From Calycina herbarum (taxonomy: Eukaryota > Ascomycota > Leotiomycetes > Helotiales > Pezizellaceae), in the NCBI GenBank assembly GCA_001414485.1, contig LLEY01000008.1, positions 372,001-436,000 of the forward strand: a DNA stretch of 64,000 nt. The letters are read 5' to 3'. The number at the start of each line of letters is the position of its first letter. The stretch's first letter is position 1. A model generated the notes under the pieces. It was not told the origin of the DNA and did no database searches. It worked only from the letters and a program-made list of their open reading frames with translations. A program made the translations under genes and the position numbers. Of this stretch, positions 22,730 to 37,097 are shown in pieces.

Positions 22730-23341
22730 ATACTATATAAGGCCTAGCGGATTATCCTAGCTAGTAGAATAAGAAAGAACGCTTTTAAGAACAAATAAGA
22801 TAGACTTATATTTATCTTCCTAGCTACTTCTAAGGTAGTATAAGAGTATCTTAAGCTATAAATAGACTTCGGCTCTTCTATCTTATTTATAAATATTACT
22901 AAGATACTTATATATCTAGATACCTTATTCGTAGATAGTAACGAAGCTATAGAAGTTTATAAGGTCTTCTATAAACTCTTAATATAAGAAGATAAGTCTT
23001 TTACTAGTTTTAAAGTAACTTTTTTAAGTTTTATAACTAAGGCTTATATTCTATTAAATAAGTAGTCTAAAGATTTATATTAGAAACTTATACTAGCTCT
23101 TTAAGTAAGTATCTCGCTAGTTCGAATTACTCTAGTAATGTTTAACTAGTTATATAACCGCTATTACTTTATTTATTAAAACGGTATAGTTATTAAAGAA
23201 CGTCTTATAGCTTACTATAATCGTCGCTAACTTATAAGAGGTTTCTCTACTATCTATAGATTAGCTTACTAACTTCTAGCTCCTTATACTACTATTAGCT
23301 ATCTACTAACTTAAAGCCCGGTTCGTTACTCTCTAGTTATA
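22730..23341 (+). mobile_element. Gypsy F (family 3, plus), fragment 1 (gag side)
   Basis: Reverse-complement match to about 56335-56940 of complete Gypsy E, starting TATATAAGGCCTAGCGG. The 5' LTR and leader are missing. Interrupted by Gypsy B after TCTAGTTATA; the pentamer ttata is duplicated at both junctions. Confidence 0.75.
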
Positions 23342-23804
23342 TATAACGAAACTTAAACGAACTTAACAAAGATAACTAAGTCTCGAAGATTAGTATATAA
23401 GTAAGAAGTATAGACGCGATATATTATTCACTTAGGAGTGAACTCGTTACTTATATCAAAGATGTTAAATAAGATAATAAGATTAATAACTAAAGTTAAG
23501 TACGAAGCTTCTATCTAATAGCAGATATACTAGTCTTATATAGAACCTTCTATTTATATTAGAGTTCTACTTAGCAGGAGTTCCGACGATAGAGTCCGAC
23601 TCTATTTCTAGAGCTTCTTAAAACTAGACTCTATTACCTGACTGTTCCTAACTAAGTCACGTGATATAACTGTAATAAGATTCTTAAGATTATAGGTCCT
23701 CTTATATTTAATCCTTTCTTCCTTTCAGAGTTATAATAGTGCTCGTTCTATTAGAACGTCGCTTAGACTTTACTCTATTATATATTAGTACGTGATTTAT
23801 AATA
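23342..23804 (-). repeat. 3' LTR of Gypsy B
   Basis: 463 bp, TATAACGAAAC...ATTTATAATA; direct repeat of 29500-29962. Confidence 0.9.
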
Positions 23805-26800
23805 CTATTCCCTTCTTAGCCTAGTATATCTCTATGCTAGAATATAACTCTAAAATTCGTCGTTAGAAAGATATCGTTCTTCTCTTATATATAAACATAT
23901 TCTCCTCTTATATTAAACGAAAAGAGCGTCTAGCTCTTACTATATAAATCGAATCTATATAACGTTTAGTAGAGACTTATTCTTTTTATTAAAAACAATC
24001 TCGTCGGTGTTTCTTAGAGCTTTCTAAATCCTCTCGATGTTCTAAGTATATTCGGTTGAAAAGATCTTATAATAGCCTTAGTTATCTCGATATTCCTCTA
24101 CCTAGACCTCGAAAACCTATGTATCGATTTTTCTTTAGCTCTTTATATAAACGGCTCCTTTTTACTTCTCTAAGTCCTCCTTTCTTAAGTCCTCCTCTTA
24201 AGTTCTCGTCTTCTTAGTTCTCTACCTTTAAGATAGCTTCTTTCGTTAAGTAGATGCTTTCTAATAATATTTCTCTATCTAACCCTGGTCTTGAATTCTA
24301 GGCAGCTCTAGGTTTTATTAGTAGAATTCCTGAAGTTGTACTAGGTAATAGTTAAGGTTGTTTTTTAGCTCCTAAGTATTTTCTAAGTATAGGTAATCTA
24401 ACTATTTAATTAAATACTTAACTTATTCTCTAATAAGTTTATAGTTAAGAATCCTTTTAACTTTATACTCAGCGTTTAGGTTTACTAGTTAAATTTCTAT
24501 AATTAGAGCTAGTAGAGCTCCTAGTAGTACTAGTTTAAGTAGGGATATATAGAATACTAGGTAGATATTTATTATTTTTAGTAGTATTAGTTTATAATTT
24601 AAAGGTTCTCTAGCTTGTTTAATTTTAAATAGTCTAAGTTTTTTATAATCTAGTTTATTACTTAGTCTTTTTATATCGATGTTTTTTTATACTAAGTAGA
24701 CTTTATCTCTCTCTTTTAGCGTTAGCTCCTAACTACGTCGTTTATTATAGTAGTACGTGTTTCTTTTAGCTATAAACTATAAATCTTTTATAAGTTCTTT
24801 ATATAGACTTTTAATTTTTAAGACGTAGATACGAGTAAGCTGATTATTAATAGTCATAGATAGCGGTTCTTAATACACTAATAATTTATATCTATAATTA
24901 GCGTAGAATAGTATAACAAGTGTTATTTCTATTACTAAACTATTATAAGTAAACTATACTAAGAGTAGTAGTTCTACCTAGTTATCTTACTAGTAGTTTA
25001 TATAATAATAAAGGTATATTTTAACTACTTAATTAATTCGTTTATTTCCTCTATTTATTTAAGAGTAAAAAGCTATAGAAAGCTTTCTCTTTATATCTAA
25101 TCGTTTTATAAGAGCAATCTAAAATTTTAAGATAAAGAGCTTATCTCTGTCTAAGAGTATTTCTTTAGATAGTCTATATCTTAAGACTACTTCTCTAAGG
25201 AATACGAATACTAATTCCTTAGCTATACTTAACTCTATATATACTATTAGGATTATATACTTTATAAGTTATTCTATAATAACTAGGATCGTGTTATATA
25301 TAACTCTTATTATTAGATCTTTAGATTTTAGTAATTTAATAATAAAATCTATAGATATTAATTTCTAAGGTATTTATAGTATTAGAGTAGTATTTATCTA
25401 TTTATAAGGAGTATAGTAGGAAGCCTTGTTTCTAGTATAGGTATTATATTCTATTATTACTTTCTTAACTATTATAGATAACTGATTAATATAGTAGTAT
25501 TATCTTATTTATTAGAGAGTTCTACGAATTCCTTAGTAGCTATAAGTAGGCGTAGTATAGTATTCTTATATAAACCCCTTTACATATAAGCTAGGAACCT
25601 ATAGTTTTCCTTTTATATACTAGTTATAACTCTTATATATGTTCTAAATCTTATTTATCTAGATGTTATTTATCGCTGCTATTTCGTATATAGTAGGTAC
25701 TAAGTTTCTATTTTTAAGAGTTTTTAAGATTATAATCTTCTTATACTCTTTATTCCTCTTATATCTAAGTTTCTAACTAAGAGTATTAGCTTAAGTATTT
25801 AACGTTCCTTTTATATAATAAATAATAATATTAAACTCTTCTAATATCTCTGCCTATTTAGCTAACTACTTAGTTATAAGTTCCTTAGTCGTTGTAAATG
25901 TCTTAAGGTTCTTATAGTTAGATAGAATTATAACTTAATATTTTACTAGCTATAAATAAATTCTCTAGTATTCTAGAGCTAATACTATAGTAAGTAATTC
26001 TTTATTAAAGATACTATAGTTTTATTATACTAGATTAAACGTTTTAGAATAATATATAATAAGTATAAGTCTTTCTTTATTATTTAGTTATAAGTGAATT
26101 ATACTTACTACCGTGTCTAAAGTATCTATTTTAATTATACTAGGTTTATTTATATTAAAATTATATAAAATAGGTTTTTCTATAAACCTTGCTTTAATCT
26201 TCTAAAAAGCGTTCTTCGCTTATTTATTCTATATAAATTTAATAGTCTTTTTTACTAGTACTAATATTAGTTTAATAATCTTTATATAGTTCTTAATAAA
26301 CAGATAGTAGAAGTTTATAAATCTAAGGAAAGACTATATATCTTTTATATTCTCTAGTAATTTCTAGTTTAAGATGTCTTAGATCTTTACTAGATCTATT
26401 TCTATTTTCTCTAAGCTAAATACCTATCCTAGAAAGAGTGTCTAAGTTACTTCGAACTCGTATTTTAAGAGTTTCAATTAAGAGTTTACCTTTTTAAGTT
26501 ATTATAGAACTTCTCTAATATATCTCTTATATTCTTCTTCTTTTTCTAAAAAGATTAAGATATTATCTAGATAATAGATTACTATTATTTCTAGAACATC
26601 TTCTAAAATGTTATTATTTTATCTCTAATATATAGCTAGTATATTATATAGTCTAAATAGTATAACTATATATTTATAAAGACTTAATAGTAAGGTAAAT
26701 ACTATCTTCTATTTATTCTTAACTTTTATCTATATAAGTCTATAAGCGTTTTATTAATCTAATTTCGTAAATTATACTACTTTATCTAACTTATCTTATA

Positions 26801-29499
26801 AGTATTAACTAGGTAGTAGTAGATAAGCGTCTTTAACTATAGTATAATTTACTTCTTAGTAATTAATATATACTCTCTCTTCTAAGTCGTCTTTCTTCTT
26901 AATAATAAGTATATTTAAGGTAATTAGTAACTTAGATCTCTTAATATATCTCTTTTTAATACCTTCTTTTATATAACTTTCTATTTTTTATAGGCTTTTC
27001 TAGTTATATAACCGAAGCTTCTACTTTAAGAGGTAATAACTCTCTTTTAATTTAATCTTATAATCCTATAAGCGATGTTCTAGTAAGGCTTATAAGTCTT
27101 CTAGGTTTTTAAACAAAGTCTTAAATTCTCTATACTATATAGGTATTTCGTTATCAGCTGTTCTACTAACCTATAAAAGACTCTAGATAAGGTGTTCTAG
27201 TGTCTTAGAAGAGATAGCGCTAACCTTATTCTAGTCTTATAGTTATAATTATAACTTTATATAAATTATATTAACTAAAGGTTATTATTTAAGCCTTCTA
27301 ATTAATATTTAGATTATATTCTTAAATCTATAGTATATTAAGTATTACTTCTTTATTTCCTATCTTAATAATATTAAATTATATATCTAAATAGTATTCT
27401 TTAATATTAACTCTTATTAGAATAGTTTACTAATTAATAATCCTATCTTAGTAGACAACGTCTGTTCTGTCGACTACCTCTAGGTAGTATAGTTTTATAT
27501 TCTTAATTAGGACGTTTAGCTTCTTTAAAGCTATTAGAGAGAGGAAATTACTTATTACTTCAGAGTCGATTATAACTCGAAGTTCCTTCTCTTTTATCTT
27601 TATAGTTATAACTAACTAACTTTCTCTAGAGGTAGTATTTAGCTCTCTAATTATTAGATAGTAGAGTTCTCTTTATACTAACTCTGTTTCTTAGTCTATA
27701 TTATATTTATTTATTTTCTAAAAGATTATACTAAATAACTTTCTACTCTTAGATTCTTAAAATATTAACTCGACCTTTCTAACTAAAGTAATTATAGTAT
27801 ACTAGCCTCTTATTTCTAGTATAGCTTTCTTATTATTAGGTAGCGTGCCTAAGAAACTAGGGTTTAAACGTCTTATAAAGTCGTTAGAACCCTGCTACTA
27901 CTATAAGCTAGTTTCTTCTTAAAGATCTACGACCGTCTATATATCTTCTATCTTAGGTAGACTAGATAGCTTATTAGATATTACCTATTCTAGTCTAGGT
28001 TTCTTAAATTCAATAGTTTCCTTTCTAGTAATAAAACTTACTATTATTACTCTATCTTATTTATTCTAAACTATCTTATAAATAGTTCAAATAGTAAGGT
28101 TAATTTCTTAAGTAGAATATAAGCTCTAAAAATCAGGTTTCTAGTTTTCTATATATACCTATCTATTCTCTCTCTTAAAGGTTCTAATAAACGCCTATAT
28201 CTTATCTTATTTAAGCTTATATATTCTTAGATCTACTTCTAACGAATTAGATTCTAATTTCGACAACTCTAATAAACTTGTTAATAGTAGAGATTCGTAT
28301 TCTACTTAAAGAGGCGATTTATATTTCATTTCTAATCGTATGTTATAATATTCTTTAAGAAGTGGATTTCTACTATTATTAGTGTCTTATATCTTACTAA
28401 CTTATAACTTAATTCCTTTGTCTAGCTATAGATATATAGTATCTGTTATTATATCTAAAGTATCTGTTTTAATCTATATACTATATCCTCTAGCCTCGAG
28501 TTCTTCGTTCGTAAGTTTAATTTTTTCTAGTAAAGCTACTTCTTTTTAGATAGTAGCGTTAGCTTGTTTCTCTTTAGAGTCTTTCTCCTTACTATACTTG
28601 TTTACTCTATAGCTAGAGAGGCTATAGTTATAACATAAGTTCTACTTACGTTAACAATCTTACTCTTTCTAGGAAAGCTCTTTCTTTAGTAGGTTTCTAT
28701 CTTAAGTTCCCTTTTCTTAAACCTAACGTTTCTAAGTAGTATTAATTTCTATAGAATCTCTATAGTCCTTCTTCCTACCTTTTCCTTATCGATGTCTATA
28801 ACTACCTTTCTTCTCTAGACTTCGCTTATAATTTCAATTATCGATTTTAATTATATAGTTAGTTAACTCGTCGAGTATATCTAGGAAGTTATCCCTAGCT
28901 AGTTCGTTCTTAATACTGTTCTTTAATCCTCTATAGTATTACTTATATAAAGCTTTATTATTCTAACTAAGACGTATAGAGTACTACTAGAATATTAATA
29001 TATACTTAGTAGCTAAACTCTTTTGTCGAAGGCTATATAAGACTTATACTACTTTCTTCTTTAAATCTATATCTGCGAATACCTAGTTAATTCTCTTCTT
29101 AAATTTAGTAATAGTTAAGAATAATTCTTAAGTGCTTTTACTTATAAGGTTTAATATCTTTCTATTTAATATTTTATTCTTCTAAAAATCCTCTAAATAT
29201 AGTTCTATCTAGTTATATACTACTCTCTTAAGATAGTAGTAAGCTATATAACCTAATCTGTTTTATAAGTAAACTATACTAAGTAAAAGTTTAAGTATAT
29301 TAAAGCTTTTATAATAAACTTAGTAAGTTTCTTTAGAGAGCTATTAAATGTTCTTAGTACTAGTAACTTCACTTTCTCTCTAAGAGTAGTAACTAGTGCT
29401 ACCGGTATTATTAGCGCTAGGGGTAGTATAGAGGTTAGACCCGAGAATAGTATAGTTTTCGATATTATACTAGCTATACTTCTAAGTAGATACTTAAAG
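23805..29499 (-). pseudogene. gag-pol relic of Gypsy B
   Basis: Colinear with Gypsy C in opposite orientation. Reading from the right: gag, a CCHC-like knuckle near 28620-28650, reverse transcriptase with the YLDD box relic at 26551-26580, RNase H near 25900-26100, integrase near 24960-25700, chromodomain near 24395-24490. RIP leaves no long frame. Confidence 0.8.
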
Positions 29500-29962
29500 T
29501 ATAATAAAACTTAAACGAACTTAACAAAGATAACTAAGTCTTAATAATTAGTATATAAGTAAGAAGTATAGACGCGATATATTATTTACTTAGAAGTAAA
29601 CTCGTTACTTATATCAAAGATATTAAATAAGATAATAAGATTAATAACTAAAGTTAAGTACGAAGCTTCTATCTAATAGCAGATATACTAGTCTTATATA
29701 GAACCTTCTATTTATATTAGAGTTCTACTTAGTAGAAGTCCTAATAATAGAGTCTAACTCTATTTCTAGGGCTCCTTAAAACTAGACTCTATTACCTAAC
29801 TGTTCCTAACTAAGTTACGTAATATAACTATAATAAGATTCTTAGGATTACAAGTCCTTCTATATTTAATCCTTTCTTCTTTTCAGAGTTATAATAGTAC
29901 TCGTTCTATTAGAACGTCGCCTGGACTTCACTCTGTCACGTGTTAGCACGTGATTCGTAATA
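29500..29962 (-). repeat. 5' LTR of Gypsy B
   Basis: 463 bp, ends RIPed to TATAAT...GTAATA; carries CACGTGTTAGCACGTGA at about 29938-29953. Confidence 0.9.
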
Positions 29963-30029
29963 TTATAGACTATAAGACCTCTTTCTCTACTTATAAGAGT
30001 ATAACTCCTATCTAGAACATAGTAGACGT
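29963..30029 (+). mobile_element. Gypsy F, fragment 2
   Basis: Continues family-3 internal sequence from 23341 after removal of Gypsy B; matches the reverse complement of about 56270-56335 of Gypsy E up to GTAGACGT. Confidence 0.75.
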
Positions 30030-30223
30030 TATAACGGTTATAGTTATAAAAGCTACTAGATATTATATATTCGCTTAGATATACGCTAGTACTAGCGCAC
30101 GTACTAGCGCGGATAACTTATATTTAGTTCCTAGTTCTCTCGAGCTCTTCTACTCTTCTCGTCTTTTATTCTAAGAATAGAGTATTATTTATTCTAAGTC
30201 TTATCTAAAGTACAGCTATTATA
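30030..30223 (+). repeat. Solo LTR, family 4 (second copy), TSD gacgt/aacgt
   Basis: 194-bp insertion inside Gypsy F, absent from the matching site in Gypsy E. Ends TATAACGG...CTATTATA. The flanking pentamers gacgt (30025-30029) and aacgt (30224-30228) are a target duplication with one G-to-A RIP change. Homologous to 8142-8337 inverted. Confidence 0.82.
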
Positions 30224-30734
30224 AACGTTATTTATTATAATTATAATAAAACTAGATATTACGCGAGTAAATACTCTCTTCCTCGAAAACCGTCTACGAC
30301 TATTAAGCTATTAGAAGACGCTAAAAACTCGCTTACGAACTTCTATAGCTCGTAAGCGTCTAGCGAAGAATCAGCTAATAAGAAACTCGTTTATAAGAAA
30401 TTAGGAAAAGAATAGCTCTAAAGTAAGTCTTCTCTTTAAAGTAAAATAAACTTAGATCTTAATCTTTTAATCTAAGTTATATAATAGATAGAAAGGCTTT
30501 TATAACTATATATACTTTAATTAAGAATAGATATACTTTTAATACTACTAGACTTATTAATACTATAGTAAATAGATAGTTATTTATTAATATAGCTTTA
30601 GCTAACTAGTTAAGTTAAGATTATAAATAGGCTACGAAAGAGCTATTATATATAATATTAATTATAGGTTTTAATAGACGTAAAAGACTAGCGATTACTT
30701 ACGCTCTTCGTTTAATACTAAGTATTAATAGACG
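30224..30734 (+). mobile_element. Gypsy F, fragment 3
   Basis: Matches the reverse complement of about 55760-56265 of Gypsy E (for example CTATTAAGCTATTAGAAGAC). It is cut at 30734 by Gypsy C. Confidence 0.8.
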
Positions 30735-31169
30735 TGTTACGAAAATCACGTGCTAGCACGTGAATAAGTGAAGTCTAGGCGACGCTCTAATAGAACAAGT
30801 ACTATTATAACCTTAATAGATAGAAAGGATTAGATATAGAAGGATATATAATTCTAAGGATCTCCTTATAGTTATATCACGTGACTCGGTTAGGAGCGGT
30901 CAGGTGATAGAGTCGGACTCTATCTTTAGAACTCCTGCTAAGCAGGACTCTAATATAAACGAAGGTTCTATATAAGACTAGTATATCTACTATTAGATAG
31001 AAGCTTCGTACTTAACTTTAGTTATTAATCTTATTATCTTATTTAATATCTTTAATATAAGTAACGAGTTCACTTCTAAGTAAACAACCTAGCGTATCTA
31101 TACTTCTTACTTATATACTAATCTTCGAGACTTAGTTATCTTTGTTTAGTTTATTTAAGTTTCGTTATA
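30735..31169 (+). repeat. 5' LTR of Gypsy C
   Basis: 435 bp; begins TGTTACGAAAATCACGTG with un-RIPed terminus. It lacks a 29-bp stretch between AGAGT repeats that is present in the 3' LTR and in the LTRs of B. Confidence 0.92.
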
Positions 31170-34100
31170 CTTTAAGCACCTACTTAGAAGTAAGATCGCT
31201 ACTATGTCAGCAACCTCTTCTACTCTAAAAACTACTCTACCAAAGCCAGCTATAGCCTACTCAGTTACACTAGTCACTACTCTCTATAAGGAAGTAAAAC
31301 TTCTAATTCTAAAGCTGTTTAATAGCTCGTCTAAAAAACTAGCTAAGTTTTTAATAAAAGCTTCTCTCTACTTAAACTTTTATTATACTTAGTTTAGAAA
31401 TAAAACTAACTAGGTTATATAGTTGTCTACTTATCTTAAAGAGGTAGCTTATAACTAGTTAGAACTATATCTAGAGAACTACTAGGCGAACAAAACAACT
31501 AAGAGAAAAGTCTCTCTTTAAATGTCTAAGAAAACAAGGGATTTGTTTAAGAATATTTAAGAGTTTAAAGATAGAATCAACTAGGCTTTTAAGAATATTA
31601 ATATAAAGAAAAAGGTAGTTAGAGCTTTATATATACTTAAGTAAAAGAGTTTAGCTACTAAATATACCTTATAATTTTAATAATACTCTATATAGATAAG
31701 ATAGAATAATAAAGCGTTATATAAACAATTCTATTATAGACTTAAGAATAACGTTAAGAATAAACTTATCTAAGAAGATTTTCTAGATATATTAAATAAA
31801 TTAATAAATAACACGATTAAAATTAATAACTATATCTATAAAAGGAATTTAGAGAAGAAAGGAAGTTATAGTTATCGATATAGAAAGAATAGATAAAAAG
31901 ATTATAGAGATCTTATAGAAATCAACGCTACTTAGAAATCATAGGTTCTAAGAAAGAAATCTAAGAAAGAAAACTCTTAGAAGAGAGAACTATTCTAGAA
32001 AGAAAGAAATCGCCGGCGTAAGTAGAATTTATATTACTTATATAGTCTATCTAGTTATAAGGTAAACAAGTATACTAAGAAAAAGAACTTAAAAGAGAAA
32101 AAGTAAGTTAATACTATAGTCTAAAAAGAAGTAGCTTTATTTAATAAAATTAAACTTACGGATTTAGAACTTAAAGCTAGGAGATATAGGATATAAGTCA
32201 AAGATAATAAGAAAGAAGGTGTTTAAGATACTAATAATAATAGAAATCTACTTCTTAAGAAATATTATAATATAATAGATATCTTAGATATAGTAGTAGA
32301 CGCTGTATATTTATAATCTAAAGTAGAAAATACGTCGCTTATTTAGATAGAATATAAATTACTACTTTTAATTAGTTCTTTAGAGTTATTAGACTTATTA
32401 TTTAGGTTAGAAGAAGAAGTTTAGAATGTAGGTCCTAGTATAGGAGAAACCTAGGCGTTTACTAGAATATTTAAGCGAGGAAATTACTAGGTATATATAG
32501 ATAATTAGAAACTAGATTTCTAGAGCTCTTATATAATATAAGGAATTAACCTAACTCTCTTAATAATATATACTATTAAGAGAGAAGATTATAAAATAAT
32601 AACTTTAGTTAGCTTAATTACTAGTTAAGAAACTATTAAAGGAAAAGAACTTAAGTATAGTTAATAATAAGCTAAAAGACCTAGTTATCCTAAAGTAGGA
32701 GACGTATAGAGAGTCTATAACGTTTAGAAAGAGACTAGCTTATAGTTGTAGTAAGTCTTAAACAGATTCTAGAGATAGATTAAGATAGCTTTCCTTAGAA
32801 TAATATCTAAAAAATATATACTAGAGGAATTTAGATATTATATTATAGTTATACTAATCGAAGATAATAATAGAATAATATTTAAAAAGTATAGTTTACT
32901 TAAACTGTTTAGTATACTCTTCTAGGAACGATAGGAATTCGACATAGCTAAATAGATAGAGTTAGAACTAGAAGAATACTATTATCTATCTATAGAAGAA
33001 TTATAGTTTCTAGAGGTAGTATAAGAAACAACTATATATTAGATTAGATACGTACTAAGCGCTACTACTAATTAGATATTAGAAAAACAGTTTAAGAGAA
33101 TATTATCTAAACCTAATAAAACGGTAAAATATTAATAGATATACGAAGTAGCTTTGTCTAATAAAGACAGAGTAGTATTTTTTCCTTAGTTCTAAATAAA
33201 AGCGGTTAGGGAAAAGAATATAAAAGACTATATATTCAAAGTTTATTATATAAAGTCAGAGATATATACTACTTTAGAAGAGAAGTAGTTAGTAGTAACT
33301 ATAGAAATATAAGAGAAAAAGTTATAAGTTATAATTAACTTAGAAGCAATAGATAACTTTATTTCTCTAATAGCTTTAGAAAAGCTAAACGTTTTAATTA
33401 AGAGAATAAAACTATACTAATTAGAAGTAGTTAATAGAATAGATGTTATATACTAAAATAGAATTATTAATTAGTAAACTATTCTAATAAAAACTAATAT
33501 CGAAGAATACTACTTAGATATGTAATTTAATATTATTAAAATAGAAAGTAAGAAAGTAATACTTAGTATATTATAGATTTAAGAATATAATCTAGATATT
33601 AACTAGAAGGCTAGAATAGTAACGTTTAACTAATATAAATATATAGGTTTATATTTATAACTTTAAGGCTAGAACGAGGTTAGCGCTACCTCTTCTAATA
33701 TACTAAAACATCTTACCTAATATCTTTTATAGGTTAGTAAGAAAGCTAATAACGAAATATCTATATAGTATAGAGAATTTAAGGCTTTGTTTAAAAACCT
33801 AGAAGACTTATAAGCCTTATTAAAATATTACTTATAAGATTATAAGATTAAATTAAAAGAGAGTTATTACCTCTTAAAGTAGAAGCTTTAGTTATATAAC
33901 TAGAAAAGTCTATAGAGAATAGAAAGTTATATAAAAGAAGGTATTAAGAAGAGATATATTAGAAAATCTAAGTTACTAATTATCTTAAATATACTTATTA
34001 TTAAGAAAAAAGATAACCTAGATAGAAGAGTATATATTAATTACTAAGAAGTAAATTATACTATAGTTAAGAACGCTTATCTGCTACTACTTAGCTAATA

Positions 34101-37097
34101 CTTATAAGATAAGTTAAGTAAGATAGTACGATTTACGAAATTAGATTAATAAAACGCTTATAGACTTATATAAATAAAAACTGGAGATAAATAGAAGATA
34201 ACGTTTACCTTACTATCGAGCCTTTATAAATATATAGTTATACTATTTAGACTTTATAATATACTAGCTATATATTAGAAATAAAATAATAATATTTTAA
34301 GAGATCTTTTAAGAGTAATACTAATCTATTACTTAGATAATATCTTAATCTTCTTAGAAAAAGAAGAAGAATATAAGAGATATATTAAAGAAGTTTTATA
34401 ATAACTTATAAAAGTAAACTCTTAGTTAAAACTCTTAAAATATAAGTTTAGAGTAACTTAGACACTTTTCCTAGAATAGGTATTTAGCTTAGAGAAAATA
34501 GAAATAGATCTAGAAAAAATCTAAGATATCTTAAACTAGAAATTACTAGAGAATATAAAAGATATATAGTTCTTTCTTAGATTTATAAACTTTTACTATC
34601 TATTTATATAAGACTATATAAAGATTATTAAACTAATGTTAGTACTAGTTAAGAAAGCTATTAAATTTATATAGAATAAATAAGCTAAGAACGCTTTTTA
34701 AAAGATTAAAGTAAGATTTATAGAAAAACCTATTCTATATAATTTTAATATAGAAAAACCTAGTATAATTAAAATAGACGCCTTAGATATATTAGTAGAT
34801 ATAATTTACCTATAACTAAATAGAAAACAGAAACTTATACCTATTATATATTATTCTAAAACATTTAACCTAGTATAATAAAACTATAGTATCTTCGACA
34901 AAGAATTACTTACTATAGTATTAGCCTTAGAATACTAGAGAATCTATTTATAGCTAGTAAAATACTAAGTTATAATTCTATTTAACTATAAGAACCTTAA
35001 GATATTTATAACAACTAAGGAACTTATAACTAGATAGTTAGCTAGATAGGTAGAAATATTAAGAGAATTTAATATTATTATTTAATATATAAAGAGAACG
35101 TTAAATACTTAAGCTAATACTCTTAGCTAAAAACCTAGATATAAGAGAAATAAATAGTATAAGAAGATTATAATCTTAAAAACTCTTAAGAATAGAGACT
35201 TAGTACCTACTATATATAAAATAGTAGTAATAAACGATATCTAGATAAATAAAATTTAGAATATATATAAAGGTTATAACTAGTATATGAAAGAGAAACT
35301 ATAGGTTCCTAGTTCGTATATAAGAGAGTTTATATAAGAATACTATACTATACCTGCTTATAGCTACTAAGGAATTCGTAGAACACTTTAGTAGATAAGA
35401 TAATACTACTATGTTAATCGATTATCTACGATAGTTAAGAAAGTAATAGTAGAATATAATACCTATATCTAGAATAAGGCTTCCTACTATACTCCTTATA
35501 AATAGATAAACACTACTCTAATACTATAAATACTATAGAAGTTAATATCTTAGGATTTTATTATTAAACTACTAAAATCTAAGGATTTAATAACAAGAGT
35601 TAAATATAATTCTATTCTAGTTATTATAGAACGGCTTACAAAATATATAATTCTAGTACTATATATAGAATTAAGTATAGCTAAGGAATTAGTATTCGTA
35701 TTCCTAAAAGAAGTAGTCTTAAGATATAGACTACTAGAAGAGATAATCTTAGATAGAGATAAACTCTTTATTTTAAAATTCTAGATCGCTCTTATAAAAC
35801 GATTAGATATAAAGAGAAAGCTTTTAATAGCTTTCTACTCTTAAACGAATAGAGGAAATAAACGTATAAATTAAGTAGTTAAAACATACTTTTATTATTA
35901 TATAAACTATTAGTAGAATAATTAGGTAGAATTATTACTCTAGTATAATTTACTTATAATAGTTTAATAATAGAAACAACGCTTATTACGCTATTCTATA
36001 CTAACTTTAAATATAAATTAGTAGTATATTAAGAACCACTGTCTACGACTATTAATAATTAACTTACTTATATTTAGGTCTTGAAAATTAAGAGGTTATA
36101 TAAAGAACTAGTAGAGGATTTATAGTTTATTATTAAAAGAAATATATACTATTATAATAAATAATATAGTTAGAAGCTAATACTAAAAGAGAGAGATAAA
36201 GTCTACTTAGTATAAAAAAACATTAATATAAAGAGACTAAGTAGTAAGCTAGATTATAAAAAACTTAGACTATTTAAAATCAAACGAGTTAAGAGACCTT
36301 TAAATTATAAATTAGTACTACTAAGAATAATAAACATCTATCTAGTATTCTATATAGCCTTACTCGAACCAGTACTACTAAGAGCACTACTAGCCCTACT
36401 TACGGAAATTCAACTAGTAAACCTAAACGCTGAATACGAAGTTAAAAGGATTCTTAACTATAAACTTATTAAAGGATAAATTAAGTATTTAATTAAATAG
36501 TTAGATTACCTATACTTAGAGAATACTTAGAAGCTAAAAAGCAATCTTAACTATTGTTTAGAGGAACTTTAGAAGTTCTACTAATAAAACCTAAGGCTAT
36601 CTAGAACTCGGGACTAGGATTAGATAGAGATATATTATTAAAAAGTACCTACTTAACAAAAGAAGCTATCTTAAAGATAGGAAACTAGATAGATAAGGAA
36701 TTAAGAGAAGAACTCGAGAGAGAAGGACTTAGAGGAGTAATAGAGAATCGTTTATATATAGAGCTAAAGAAAAATTAATATACAGGTTTTTAAGACCTAG
36801 AGATAGAGATAATAAAATAGCTAGAGCTATTATAAGACCTTTTTAACTAAATATACTTAGAATAACGAGAGGATTTAGAGAGCTCTAGGAAGCATCGATA
36901 GAACTGTTTATAATAAAAAGAACAAGTCTTAGCTAGACGTTATATAGATTCGATTTATATAGTAAGAGCTAGACACTCTTTCTGTTTAATATAAGAGAAG
37001 AATATGTTTATATATAAGAGAAGGTCGATACTTTTCTAATAATATATTTTAAGGTTATATTCTAGCATAGAGACATACTAGGCTAAGAAGGGGATAG
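31170..37097 (+). pseudogene. gag-pol relic of Gypsy C
   Basis: The gag start survives as a 62-codon open stretch at 31204-31392 (MSATSSTLKTTLPKPAIAYS...), the least mutated coding piece of the cluster. Then: zinc-knuckle relic (about 32025-32070), reverse transcriptase with YYLDNILIFLE (34327-34358), RNase H (about 34780-35000), integrase with DFIIKLLKSKDLIT..KY (about 35558-35650) and DRDKLF (about 35755-35770), and a C-terminal chromodomain (about 36430-36540; YEVKRILNYKLIKG). Stops fall mostly at former Gln/Trp codons. Confidence 0.85.

Larger units (their letters stand above)
23342..29962 (-). mobile_element. Complete Ty3/Gypsy chromovirus B (family 2), TSD ttata
   Basis: 6,621 bp bounded by 463-bp direct LTRs (23342-23804, 29500-29962) and exact duplication ttata (23337-23341, 29963-29967). 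A purine tract (complement of 23805-23818, CTATTCCCTTCTTAG) abuts the left LTR, so the element reads on the minus strand. Removing it rejoins Gypsy F as in Gypsy E. Confidence 0.93.
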